Shown piece by piece: positions 54,430 to 64,000 of a DNA stretch of 64,000 bases. The stretch's first letter is position 1. The number at the start of each line of letters is the position of its first letter. The stretch covers positions 86,291,786-86,355,785 of the forward strand of contig NC_053490.1 of the NCBI RefSeq assembly GCF_905171775.1. The letters run 5' to 3'. Source of the stretch: Rana temporaria. Taxonomy: Eukaryota > Chordata > Amphibia > Anura > Ranidae. The position numbers were made by a program, and so were the translations under genes. Below the pieces are notes generated by a model that did no database searches, was not told the origin of the DNA, and saw only the letters and a list, made by a program, of their open reading frames with translations.

Positions 54430-55355
54430 GAACCTTGGATTATGAGCATAATCTGTTCCAGGAGAATGCTTGTAATCCAAAGCACTTGCATATCAAAGCG
54501 AGTTTCCCCATAGACGTCAATGGAAACTAAGATAATTCGTTCCACATTGACTTCTATGGCATGCAATAGCGCATGTGGCCAGAGGTCTCCCCCACCGAGA
54601 GACTCAGGGGGGGGGGGGGGAACTCTGATGCACTCAGGCTCGGAAACAATTGGAAACGGAGTAGTTCTGAGTGTTTCCATACGGTTCCAAGTATCACTGG
54701 CGCCCCCGCACCTCTGGCCAAATGCGGTACTGCACACCGCAGAGGCTTAAAGTGGAGGTTCACCCAAAAACTAAATTTTTAACATTAGATTGAGGCTCAT
54801 TTTGTCTAGGGGAATCGGGTGTTATTTTTAAAATCGAAGCAGTACTTACCGTTTTAGAGAGCGATCTTCTCCGCCGCTTCCGGGTATGGGCTGCGGAACT
54901 GGGCGTTCCTATTTGATTGACAGCCTTCCGACGGTCGCATACATCGCGTCACGATTTTCCAAAAGTAGCCGAACGTCGGTGCGCAGGCGCCGTATAGAGC
55001 CACACCGACGTTCGGCTTCTTTCGGCAACTCGTGACGCGATGTATGCGACCGTCTGAAGCCTGTCAATCAAATAGGAACGCCCAGTCCCGAAGATCATAC
55101 CCGGAAGCGGCGGAGAAGATCTATCTCTAAAACGGTAAGTACGGCTTCGATTTAAAAAAAAACACCCGATTCCCCTTCACAAAATGAGCGTCAATCTAAT
55201 GTTAAAATTTTTTTTTCGGGGGTGAACTCCTGCTTTAAATCTTGCTCATGTTGCGAGACAACACTCGCAACCCGAGTCAGGATTTAAAAAAAAAAGAATT
55301 GCTCGTATTACGATGCACTTGTTAAGCGCGTTACTTGCGATCCGAGGTTCCACTG
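54425..55355. mobile_element. TA-flanked MITE with CAGTGGAACCT ends, split by a T2-like MITE
   Basis: Left CAATGGAACCTTGGATTATG, right inverted CAGTGGAACCTCGGATCGCA, flanked by TA (54423-54424, 55356-55357). The inner words gagcataatctgttcca and cttgtaatccaaagcacttg have counterparts near 55310-55345. Carries the nested element at 54747-55238. Confidence 0.8.
54747..55238. mobile_element. T2-like hairpin MITE nested in the TA-flanked MITE
   Basis: TTAAAGTGGAGGTTCACCCA on the left and inverted TTAAAGCAGGAGTTCACCCC on the right, TTAA at both edges. Long inverted arms: ccgccgcttccgggtatg, gggcgttcctatttgattga and gcgtcacgattttcc recur in reverse. Same family as 27176 but more diverged. Confidence 0.88.
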
Positions 55356-55754
55356 TACTGTGATTCAGTACTTGCCAAATATGCTGCAGAAATCTCCCTC
55401 CACCAAGTCTGGCTGCATCCATTTTAACTGTGGGCAGCTGAAGCTGCTGCCTGTTCACTTCCTGGATTTTCACAGACCCACACCTTTAGCTACTCGGCTC
55501 TCATTGGTCCTCTTATGACTCACCCCCCTCCTTTTCTGGCATACTTTCACGAGAGTTAGAGAGAGAGAGAGTTTTGCATGATGTTATAAGCCTAGGCTTT
55601 TTACCCGACAAGAAATAGGAAGTGGGCGGTATAAGGTATTTACTGACAGAATTTTTTTTTTTACTATCCAAAATTAAAACAACAAGGGCAGAAGATTTAA
55701 TTGATGGAAAGATGAAACAATGACTGAAGAAAGCAGTCTTCAGTGTCCTGTATC
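55356..55754. repeat. Unassigned repeat-like insertion between LINE parts
   Basis: Separates the two halves of LINE 3. Contains ccatttaactg-like and cacttcctggattttcacag words and a (ga)n run at 55556-55572. Probably another MITE but ends not identified. Confidence 0.4.
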
Positions 55755-56247
55755 ATGCCAGCAGAGTCATATTGCTTTACTTGAACACTGCTTCCGTTCC
55801 CACCCCTGGAGAATGGGTAACTCATATGGGCACCACTCCCCACTTTGAAGGGGTTATCCACCAACATAGAGGATGCCTGTTCAAATTAGAAACAGTATGG
55901 GGTAGATGGTTAGATATTCCTGGACTGGCCCCCCCTTGGAACTGGTCATGGATAGGTTGCTGGGGTAATGCGTTGTTGGTCTCTGCACGTTATTTGTTGA
56001 AATATTTGTGTAATCCAAATCAATGACATTTTGTATGCTAATTTTTGCAGCTGGTTGATTTACACTTTGGGGGAGAAATTGGACTATGAACGTCGGGTAT
56101 CAATTTTATTCATTTTGGACTGGAATTGAATATTGGTAGAGTGTTTGTAATGTTGTAATCATATGCAACGGAGATGTTTGGATATCTGGTTAGTTGTGGC
56201 ACCTGTATGATTGTACGACCCTAATAAAGTTTTTCTGACAAAAAATA
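55755..56247 (+). pseudogene. LINE 3, end of ORF2 and 3' UTR
   Basis: ASVPTPGEWVTHMGT, IHQHRGCLFKLETVWGRWL and DIPGLAPP are read at 55784-55940, the extreme C-terminus of this LINE group, followed by about 220 bp of 3' UTR with taataaagttttt (56221-56233) and a short A-rich end. This completes the element begun at 53800. Confidence 0.7.
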
Positions 56248-56519
56248 GCAGTGTTGTCGATAAAGAGACAAAGGAGGATTGGTTTTGTAATTTACATATA
56301 GTAAGGTTATGGGTTAACACAGAAAATGGTGGAGGCAACCTTTGCTTCAGCACTTGTGGAGATAATTGACTGTCAGAGGCAGAATCTTGGGTGGTCTGTC
56401 TTGGTGTAACAGAGTGCCCAATCCTAGGTCCACTTGAGGGACATGTGGATGATCGGGTTGATTGTGTGGAGTTCCAAAAAACGAAAACAAAGCGATATTG
56501 GTTGAGGTTACCATGGGTC
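56248..56519. other. No recognised feature
   Basis: Unassigned interval between LINE 3 and the next MITE. No termini or open frame of note. Confidence 0.5.
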
Positions 56520-56522
56520 TAA

Positions 56523-57399
56523 AGCCTCGTACACACGATCGGATTATCCGACGGGAACTGTGTGATGGCAGGCTGTTGTCAGAAAATCCGACCGTTTGTA
56601 TGCTCCATCGGACAATTGACGGATTTTCTGCGGACAAATGTGGGATATCATTCTTTAAAACTGTCCGCCAACAAATGTGTGTTGTCGGATTATCCGATCG
56701 TGTGTACACAAGTCTGTCGGACAAAACTCCAAAGTACAAACATGCATGCTCAGAATTAATGCTCACCATAATACAACATTAGCAGAAGTTGCCCAAGGGT
56801 GGTGATAAAGAGCCGAAAAAACACTTAAAGGGGTTGTAAAGGTAAAAGTTTTTTTCACCTTAATGCATTCTAAATATCTGTGGATTAGCGGGCCCCCAAG
56901 CCCCCCGTTTACTTACCTGACCCCCCGAAAGTCCCGCGCCGTGAACGCGCAGGCTTCTCAGCTCATTTATTGGTTGATTAAAAGCAGCGCAGCCACTGCT
57001 GTGAATCACATCCAATGACGTGGCCGAGTGATACAATGAGTGGCTATAGCCACCGGCTGTATCACTGGAGCTCACCCGCAAGAACTCACCACCATGCAAG
57101 CTTGTTCTCATGAAGGTGGTGAATTCTTGTGGGGAGGAGCCGAGACAGCCGCCGAGGGACCCCAGAATACCAGGTTCGGGGCCACTCTGTGCAAAATTAG
57201 CTGCACAGTGGAGGTAAGTAAGTATAACAAGTTTTGTTATTTACATTATTATTTTTTTTATCTTTAATGTTCTTTTAGTTTCGTGTCTGTTGGCCAACAA
57301 TTCTTTGCCGTTTGTATGCAAGACAAGTTCACGGCCAACACCCTACGAACGAAAGTCCTACGAATTGTCCGCTGAAAATCCGATCTGTGTACGAGGCTT
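56523..57399. mobile_element. PIF-like MITE (AGCCTCGTACACAC ends), split by a T2-like element
   Basis: Left AGCCTCGTACACACGATCGG and inverted right AGCCTCGTACACAGATCGGA. Edges TAA and TTA fit a TWA-type target but are not identical. Inverted words ccgacgggaactg, gacaattgacggattttctg and cggattatccgatcgtgtgt occur within. Interrupted from 56825. Confidence 0.7.
56825..57270. mobile_element. T2-like element nested in the PIF-like MITE
   Basis: Left end TTAAAGGGGTTGTAAAGGTA identical to the 46495 family. The interior differs (cgggcccccaagccccccg, tgtatcactggagctcaccc with partial inverses). The right end near 57270 is diverged (tatctttaatgttctttta). Confidence 0.6.
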
Positions 57400-57470
57400 T
57401 AGGCAGCAGTGTTTGTTCGCTGGAGATGTTGGATGTTTGTAAGAACGGTCAGGACACTCATCATTCCTTA

Positions 57471-57686
57471 GAACCGGTTCACACAGGGGTGACCTGTCAG
57501 GCGACTCAGCCGCCTGACAAGTCGCGCTCCGCTCTATTCAATGGAACCGTTCTAATAGGAGTGACGCAAGTCGCTCTGACTTAGAAAAAAGGTTCCTGTA
57601 CGACTTTGGTGGCGACTCAAGTCGTCTTGAGATCGCCTTGCCGAGTCGCCCCCAAAGTTGTGCCGCCTGTGTGTGAACCGGCTCTC
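57471..57686. mobile_element. PIF-like MITE (gaaccggttcacac ends)
   Basis: GAACCGGTTCACACAGGGG on the left and GAGCCGGTTCACACACAGG inverted on the right, with TTA (57468-57470) and TCA on the flanks. Interior gcgactcagccgcctgac has inverse gtcgcc words. Non-coding. Confidence 0.65.
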
Positions 57687-58225
57687 ATGCGATCAGCAGC
57701 GAAGATCTTGGATCCATGCCTGCCTCTATTATATCAGTGGTGGATTTTTGAAACTGCACATAGGAATGAGTGGACAGATATTTGAGAATATATTAAATTT
57801 TTTCCCTCTTTTGGAAGGACTGTCGTTATTTAGGAAATAATCCCAGTTCCTCTTTCCTGTATAGTGACTCCACACCTTTTCCTGCTCGTTTTAATGGGTT
57901 TTTATGTGTTATCTACAATTGTGTGTTTTTATGTGTTGCCATTGTCACCAGTAGGCCCAATAACACACACTGGTGCAAACAGACAACAAAACACGGATGT
58001 GAAGTAGCCCCATTTAATACAATGGATAACCTGTGTTATTGCTGTGTGTCTAAAAAAAGCGTAGGTGTCAATGTGACCTTCGGGCTGATATGTGTAGAAA
58101 ACATTCACTGCTCAATACTAAATATGTTTATGATGCTGTCCATTTTTAAATCTAACCTTGAAATGATTGCTTTGTTGTTTTCAGATTCTCGTATAAAGAA
58201 ATATAGCAATGAAAAAAGAGCCAAT
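57687..58225. other. No recognised feature
   Basis: AT-rich, with a 120-codon frame (57923-58285) that runs into the next MITE and has no domain. Looks like neutral sequence. Confidence 0.5.
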
Positions 58226-58942
58226 GGCCCAGATTCACAAAGGAGATACGACGGCGTATCTCCAGATACGCCATCGTATCTCTGAGTCTGGGCGGTGGTA
58301 TCTATGCGCCTGATTCTTAGAATCAGTTCCACATAGATTTCTATTAGATCCGACCGGCGTAAGTCTGTTATGCTGTCGGATCTTAACTGCATATTTACGC
58401 TGGCCGCTAGGGGCGTGTACGCTGATTTACGCCTAGAAATATGTAAATCAGCTAGATACAGATACGCCGTTTATGTTAGGCTTTTCCCGGTATAAAGTTA
58501 CCTCTGCTATATGGTGGCGTACATGCGGCGTACCAATGTTAAGTATGGACGTCGTTCCCGCGTCAAATTTTGAATATTTTACGTCGTTTGTGTAAGTCGT
58601 CCGTGAATGGGGCTAGACGTCATTTACGTTCACGTCGAAACCTATACGTCCTTGCGGCGTACTTTGGAGCAATGCACACTGGGATATTCCACGGACGGCA
58701 CATGCGCCATTCGTGAAAAACGTCAATCACGTCGGGTCACAAGTTATTTACATAAAACACACCCCCCTGTTCCAAATTTGAATTAGGTTGGCTTACGCCG
58801 GCCTATTTACGCTACGCCGCTGCAACTTACGGAGCAAGTGCTTTGAGTATACAGCACTTGCCCGTCTAAGTTGCGGAGGCGTAACGTAAATAGGATAGGT
58901 TACGCCCGCACAAAAATATGCCGATCTACGAGAATTTGGCCC
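58226..58942. mobile_element. GGG-family MITE, copy 7, AAT duplication
   Basis: GGCCCAGATTCACAAAGG ... CGAGAATTTGGCCC, flanked by AAT (58223-58225, 58943-58945). Internal order matches copy 1: ctaggggcgtgtacgctgat, ttacgtcgtttgtgtaagtc and gcaagtgctttgag-atacagc. Confidence 0.88.
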
Positions 58943-59383
58943 AATGTGTTTTGTAATATCTGTTTTTTTTATTTTTTTTTACTATTGTTTGCATCTGCAA
59001 ATCGGTATTTATTTTCTCGTCAAATTTAGATTTAGTTTTAGTAATAGTCTCTTGACTAAAATGCCAATTTTAGTTTTGGATGAATTTTAGTCACCTGAAT
59101 TGTTTTAGTTTTAGTCGTATTTTAGGCATCTGATTTGTTTTAGTTTCAGCCGTATTTTAACACTGCTACAAATGCGTCACTTTGCCTATTTTAAGCCCAA
59201 GTGACATCTACTTCCCCCACTGATACTCATCTTTTCCATGTTCCCTGGTTCCCATGTTCTTAACAAAGCATATCGGAAAATATGATCTGTGGATTCACCC
59301 GATAAAATCATTCACATAATGTGTATGTCTTTCAACAATGTATTTGCCTTTAGCAAAATGCATTCTTCTTTAACATCAGATCA
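58943..59383. repeat. T-rich interval with ttttagtc repeats
   Basis: Contains four or five imperfect units of ttttagttttagtcgtattt between about 59030 and 59160. Otherwise unassigned. Confidence 0.6.
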
Positions 59384-60498
59384 TTAAAGTGGATGTAAAG
59401 CCACTCTCATCCTTTCTAAACTACTGCCATAGTGCTGATCTATAAGGATATAGATGCCTCCTGCATGTATCCTTACCTATCAAATGTCTCCCCTATGTCT
59501 GTTATAAGAACTGAAAAACTGCAGATTCTGTGGGTGGGTCTGTTGTCTGGAGCTCGGTGGGTGGAGTCGTGATGTCAGTAGACTCCCCGCCCTCCTCTAC
59601 ACTCCACTTGTCAACATGCATTTTTTTCCTATAAATCCCTTATGCCCCGTACACACGATCACTTTTTGTGATGAAAAAAAATGACATTTTTAAAAACGTA
59701 ATTTAAAATGATCGTGTGTGGGCTAAACATATTTTTTTGTCTTCTGAAAAACAACCAAAAAAAAATTCGAACATGCTTCAATTTTTTATGTAATTTTTTA
59801 AAATGTCATTTTTTTGTGTCGTAAAAATGATCGTGTGTAGGCAAAAACGACGTTTTAAACCCACACATGCCCAGAAGCAAGTTATGAGACGGGAGGTAAA
59901 ACTACCATTCATAATGGAGTAAGCACATTCATCACGCTGTAACAGACAAAAAAGCGCGAATCAAAGTAACCAGCTAAAAGCAGCCCAAAGGCGAATAGAA
60001 CTTCCCCTTTAGAGTGCCGTCGCTTTGTCCATCATTTTTCAAAAACGATGGTGTGTGGGCAACATAATTTTTAATGATAAAGTTGGAATAATGTCATTTT
60101 TTTTTCATGATAAAAAATGAAATTTTCATCACAAAAAGTGATCGTGTGTACGCGGCATTACACTAAATTCTGCTATGATCACTAACATCCAGTCAAAATC
60201 CAGAAAAGTAACCACATGACTTCAGAAAAGGAGTGGGGGTGGGAATTAAAAAATAATGCCTGTCTCCAGGCTAGTGCATGAGATATGTAAATAACCTGTC
60301 ACTCACAGCAAGGGGGCGGAACGAACTAAGGTTTTTCTCTTTAAGTCCGTTTTATTTCACTGAACAATAAAAGAGGATTGCTCAGAGCTGGATTAACTCT
60401 GTGTGGCAAGACTGGGCACAGATGATAGGAAGTCTTTTATACTGTAAATTGTGACAGCAAAAAAATAATTAAAAAATTGGCGTTTACATCCACTTTAA
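59384..60498. mobile_element. T2-like MITE (TTAAAGTGGATGT family), filled-site copy
   Basis: Matches 9397-9985 end to end (TTAAAGTGGATGTAAAGCCA ... TTTACATCCACTTTAA) except that a PIF-like element has inserted at the TTA at 59640. The two copies differ by scattered substitutions. Confidence 0.88.
59643..60157. mobile_element. PIF/Harbinger-like MITE with TTA duplication and a demonstrable empty site
   Basis: TGCCCCGTACACACGATCAC ... inverted TGCCGCGTACACACGATCAC, flanked by TTA (59640-59642, 60158-60160). The paralogous T2 copy at 9397 has a single TTA at 9652-9654 in the same context. Subterminal gatgaaaaaaaatgacattt and its inverse give a foldback. Another copy starts at 63944. Confidence 0.92.
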
Positions 60499-61075
60499 GT
60501 AAGCTGGCATGTGCCGGCCCCTTAACAACTATTCACTGGTTGCTGAGGATGCTGCTCCTTAACCACCACCAAAACGGCACCTAAAATGCTCCCTGGGTGC
60601 ATTTTTGTTGCGGTTCCCATTGACACCAAAGATGCAGCATGCAGGACTTGTCAAACCGCAGGGCAAATGCAGCACAGCGATGTGAAAAGTCTCATAGGGC
60701 TTTTTAAGGGAAATTGTTTTCAATGCGCTTTTGTCTCACTGGAAAGGTTCTTTCCTGTGCGGCAAATAGGTACAGTTAGGAAAGGTAACTGTAAGAAGGT
60801 AAGAAAAAATCCTTGCTTGAGCAGCAAAGGAGACAAGGAAGGCAGTAAGGGGAAAAAAAGTTAGGTGTGCTCCAGTATTTTCAACATGATAGAAAAGAGC
60901 GCAACAAGAAAGCGATGAGTTTATACTCCTTTCACTGTGCAGTCACAGAGTGTGATTTGAGAGGAGGGCTGTAAGTGAAAGTGAAACTGCAAAAAAAAAA
61001 AGCTCAGTTTCCCTCCCCAACCAGGCAGGACTGTTCTGTGTGGCAGAGCTGTAAAAATATGAGGACTGCATAGAC
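60499..61075. other. Unassigned sequence
   Basis: Short frames only (92 and 65 codons). An A run lies at 60991-61000. No termini recognised, although cggttcccattgacaccaa and similar words recall the PIF-like families. Confidence 0.45.
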
Positions 61076-61665
61076 CAGGGGTGCCCAACCTTTTGAAGAG
61101 TGAGGGCCACTTAAGCAACTTCGTAACCAGTCGCGGGCCACAATGAGCGGAGCAGGCGGATGACAGGTGACAGGGACTCTATAGGCCCTCTGATCCGCCC
61201 TGATGGAAGGGGATGAATTCCCTTCTGTTTTTCGGATTGGAGGTAGGCGAGTGTAAACGGAGACCCGACTCTCTGAAGAGGTGAATTGAGGGTCCCATTT
61301 GGTCGGGCTGGTTGTCTGAAAAGGGCCTAAGACTGCTTTCACACTGATGTGCTGCGGTTTACCCACACTGCGGGTGCAGCGTAGTGCACCTGTGTCTATC
61401 CTGTGTGTTAGCTGAACTTTGCCATAGACTTCACCTGTGGCAAAAGCCAGCGCTGTAGAGGAAACATTGGCTTGGGGCTTTGCTCCGCAGCCACTTTCTT
61501 CCTCTACCACCAGCTTTATTCACACCACTGATGCTGTGGTATGACGGGTCGGCAATCTGCGATCTGGGCTTGCCAACCCGCCATTCCAGAGCAGGAGGTC
61601 ACGGGCCACATCAGAGGGCTCTGCGGGCCACATGTGGCCCCCGGGCCACTGGTTGGCCACCCCTG
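61076..61665. mobile_element. hAT-like element, CAGGGGTGCCCAACC ends, 8-bp duplication
   Basis: Left CAGGGGTGCCCAACCTTTTG, right inverted CAGGGGTGGCCAACCAGTGG. Flanks GCATAGAC (61068-61075) and GTATAGAC (61666-61673), 8 bp with one mismatch. Subterminal gggccacttaag and ccgggccactgg are inverted counterparts. A foreign insert seems to lie at about 61325-61540 (ctttcacactgatgtgctgc ... cacaccactgatgc). Confidence 0.82.
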
Positions 61666-61673
61666 GTATAGAC

Positions 61674-62306
61674 AGACATACAAATCCTGTGACAGGTTAA
61701 ACAGCGTTTAAATTGCAGGTAATGTGCTTTTTCGGTAGACTGATTCTCCTGTGTCTAGCCAGAAATATGTGCTGCCCAGCCAGGATTATGTGTGTACAGT
61801 GCAAACCTTCAACAATCAGATCATTTGTAAATGCGTGCCAACCTGTTGTGCCCATCTAGTGCCCATAGATCTCCCTTCTCTACACAGGACATGCTTTAAA
61901 TACTCTGCGCATCGCCTTTCACTGATGTCAGGTTTCCCATGCTGTAACATCTGGTATTTATTGTAATCTCACAAACGTCGCAATAGAAACGTTTTATCTG
62001 ATTGGTAAAGTGAAATGAGTTGAGGTTTATAAATGGATTAATGTGAAATAATGGAACCTCTGTAGTAATGTGTATTTTCCTCTTTTCCCCAATAAAGTGA
62101 AGTCTCATACTAGTGATACACGGGCAGACTTCTTGTCCCGCCCGAGGGCTAAATGAGAGCAAATCAATCATGGCCAGTGAGTGTCTCTGGACTTCTGCTT
62201 AGGTTAGCATCTCGTCTTCTGTTCAACTTCTGCATACAAATGTAATCACATTAAACTTGGGATGCTTTAAAGCAGAACTCTCCTTATCAACTTTATATCA
62301 TTTATA
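61674..62306. other. No recognised feature
   Basis: Mixed sequence with a polyadenylation-like ccccaataaagtg at about 62085. No associated gene structure seen. Confidence 0.5.
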
Positions 62307-62308
62307 TA

Positions 62309-62767
62309 CTGTATTTATCGGGGTAAAGCGCGCACCGCCGTATAGCGCGCACCCCCAACCTAGAAGGGAAATTTAAGGGAAAAAAAAATACTTAGTTTGA
62401 ATGCCCCTCGTCGGTGTCTTGCCCGGCGGCCTTGTCGTCCTTCTGCGGCCTCGGTGGTGTCCTCCCTGCTTCTCCCGCGCTGTTTCTGAACCGATCCCCG
62501 CTTCCCGCGCTGTGTTTGGACGCCGCCGCCGCCGACATATACCGAGCGCAGTACACTCGGGCACGCTCGGCTCCTCTCACATAGGAGGCGGCACAGGGCG
62601 TGACCGCAAGGGGAGCCAAGCCTGGCCGAGTGTACTGCGCTCGGTATATGTCGGCGGCAAGGTTCAAACACAGCGCGGGAAGCGGGTATCGGCGTATATC
62701 GCGCACCCATGATTTTCCCCTTATTTTAAGGGGAAAAAAGTGTGCGGTATACGCCGATTAAATACAG
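62309..62767. mobile_element. TA-flanked MITE, family TA-1, copy 3
   Basis: CTGTATTTATCGGGGTAAAG ... inverted CTGTATTTAATCGGCGTATA, flanked by TA (62307-62308, 62768-62769). It has the full internal inverted repeat with ccgacatataccgagcgcag at 62533-62552 and its inverse at 62636-62656. Open frames of 60-117 codons on both strands are GC-driven artefacts. Confidence 0.85.
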
Positions 62768-62786
62768 TAATTCTCCCTCTGCCCCT

Positions 62787-63088
62787 CTTTCACACTGACG
62801 GACCCATCCGTTTGGCCTGTCAGTTTTTCCGGCAGACCTGATCGGACCATCCATTGCTCTTTATGGAGCGGCGGATGTTAATAAACATGTGTACGTCCAA
62901 TCCTGTCCGCTAAAAACTGGGGATCCGTTTCCCTTCCTTTTGATGGATCGGATCGTATGACAGTCGGATGGAAATGGACAGGTGGTCCGTTTTCATGCGA
63001 CAGCTGCCTGCCCAGCGGGGATCAGTGCAGAGTTCCACTGCTGAGCAGGTAGATCCGCTGGCAGATTCCGCCAGTGTAAAAATGGGCC
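62787..63088. mobile_element. MITE-like repeat (tttcacactgacgg)
   Basis: Left ctctttcacactgacggac and right, inverted, aaggcccatttttacactgg with cggaatctgcc. Shares its right half with 52602-52807 and an inner accatccattgctctttat word with 51477-51495. Target duplication not resolved. Confidence 0.5.
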
Positions 63089-63725
63089 TTAAAGCGCTTG
63101 TTAACCCCAAAAAAATTGGATCCTGCTCCTTTAAAGCATGTTGTACAGTACAGTGCTGTGTCATTTGGTCCCATGTATCACCTGAAATACCTGGCTAATC
63201 CTGCCAGTTTCTGCCCCCCAACCCCCCGTAAACTGACCACGGTTTATCATGGCTGCTGAGCCTGACACTGGTCAGTTTACATGCTTCTATCAGCCACAGC
63301 TCTCCTGTCCTCCTATGTACTCCTGTGTCCTCCTCCCCCTCCCTGCCTGTCTGCCCCTGTGTCAGTTGTGCCCCCGCAACTCCTCATACTCCCATAACTG
63401 TTTAAAGTTTATATAATCCTGCTGGTTCCCTAATGCCAGCTGCTCCTATCTTAGTTTTTTTTTTTAAATGCCTCGTTTACAGGGTATCAGAGCCGCTCCC
63501 ATGATCGGCCGACTCCTCTCTCTTCTCTCCTCCTTGAGTTTTGCTGACGTCAGTGGGGGAGGCTCTGTCAGCAGAGGAGACAGCCGGCCAGTGACGTGAT
63601 TGCAAGGAGCCGCTCTGAAACCCGGTAAACAAGGCATTAAAAAAAAAAAAAACAGACAGGAGCAGCTGTCATTAGGGAACCAGCAGGATTATGAAAAGTG
63701 GTAAGTGGGTTAACAACCACTCTAA
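63089..63725. mobile_element. T2-like MITE (TTAAAGCGCTTGTTAACCCC)
   Basis: Left TTAAAGCGCTTGTTAACCCC, right inverted ttagagtggttgttaaccca. Interior arms: ctgctggttccctaatgcca with tagggaaccagcagg, and cctcgtttacagggtatcag with its inverse near 63620. Right TTAA decayed to CTAA. Confidence 0.75.
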
Positions 63726-63813
63726 GCAGAATTGGATATTATTTTGGAGGGTGGAGGGGACTGAGGGTTTAGAGCTTCCTTATTTCTGCTAAAGGCCAGA
63801 ATGCAGTGAAGGC

Positions 63814-63943
63814 CCGTCCATAAGGGGTGTAGGGTTGCCACCCCCTTAATCCATGCGTCCGGCCCCTAATCTACATGCAGGGCACCGGACACATGGATTC
63901 CAATGTTTTCTTTTTCTTACTGAAACACATGATTAGAGCCTGA
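63814..63943. repeat. Dispersed repeat, inverse of 51350-51440
   Basis: attaatccatgcgtccggcc-like, catgcagggcaccggacaca and aacacatgattagagcctga words match the inverse of the 51144-51440 repeat. Fragment only. Confidence 0.65.
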
Positions 63944-64000
63944 TGCCGCGTACACACGGTCGTTTTATGTGATGAAAAAAAATGACGTTTTTAAAAACGT
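63944..64000. mobile_element. Left end of another TGCCNCGTACACAC PIF-like MITE
   Basis: Starts tgccgcgtacacacggtcg after a TGA and continues gatgaaaaaaaatgacgttt, matching the element at 59643. Cut by the window edge. Confidence 0.75.

Overview
This is a repeat-dense stretch of a vertebrate nuclear genome, most likely an anuran amphibian and plausibly a ranid (true-frog type). The evidence is the content: many CpG-rich miniature inverted-repeat elements (MITEs) with TTAAAG termini that resemble the T2/Kolobok MITEs described in Xenopus, L1/Tx1-group and jockey-group LINEs, Penelope-like remnants, Tc1-like transposase fragments, hAT-like elements and long AT microsatellites. I see no intact protein-coding gene. 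Nearly every open frame is a shadow of a repeat. The species assignment is an inference from repeat style, not from a diagnostic gene.

Layout. 1-848 is a 28-bp minisatellite. 849-7000 holds two decayed Tc1-like transposons, each interrupted by a hAT-like element, plus a TA-flanked MITE. 7-15 kb is a run of MITEs that includes a solo LTR (10897-12565) sitting inside a T2-like MITE. 15-19 kb is old retroelement-like sequence carrying two hAT-like elements with perfect 8-bp target duplications. 20.8-25.5 kb is a second LTR of the same family, split by a 5'-truncated L1/Tx1-group LINE on the minus strand (21746-25403). That LINE has about 1065 in-frame codons and a single internal stop. 26.2-27.1 kb is a jockey-group LINE 3' end. 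27-32.4 kb holds long hairpin MITEs and a Penelope-like C-terminal remnant. 32815-40846 is a nested composite: an 8.0-kb TA-flanked inverted-terminal element containing a 6.9-kb GGGG...CCCC-ended element, which itself contains several further repeat families. 41-43 kb is a second L1/Tx1-group LINE, dead and split by two insertions, ending in a 21-bp minisatellite. 44.48-46.49 kb is the least repetitive part and contains a CpG-rich promoter-like segment with a good splice donor, the only hint of a host gene. 46.5-64 kb is again MITEs, a third L1/Tx1-group remnant and further hAT-like and PIF/Harbinger-like elements.

The main value of the window is transposon stratigraphy. Several insertions show exact target duplications: 8 bp for hAT-like, 5 bp for the LTR, TTA/TAA for PIF-like, TA for Tc1-like, variable 3 bp for a GGG-ended family, and TTAA for T2-like. 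One insertion has an empty paralogous site inside the same window. Nesting therefore gives relative ages. I found no CRISPR array, rRNA gene, convincing tRNA gene or operon-like system. Family names for MITEs rest on termini and target duplications seen here, not on database matches.
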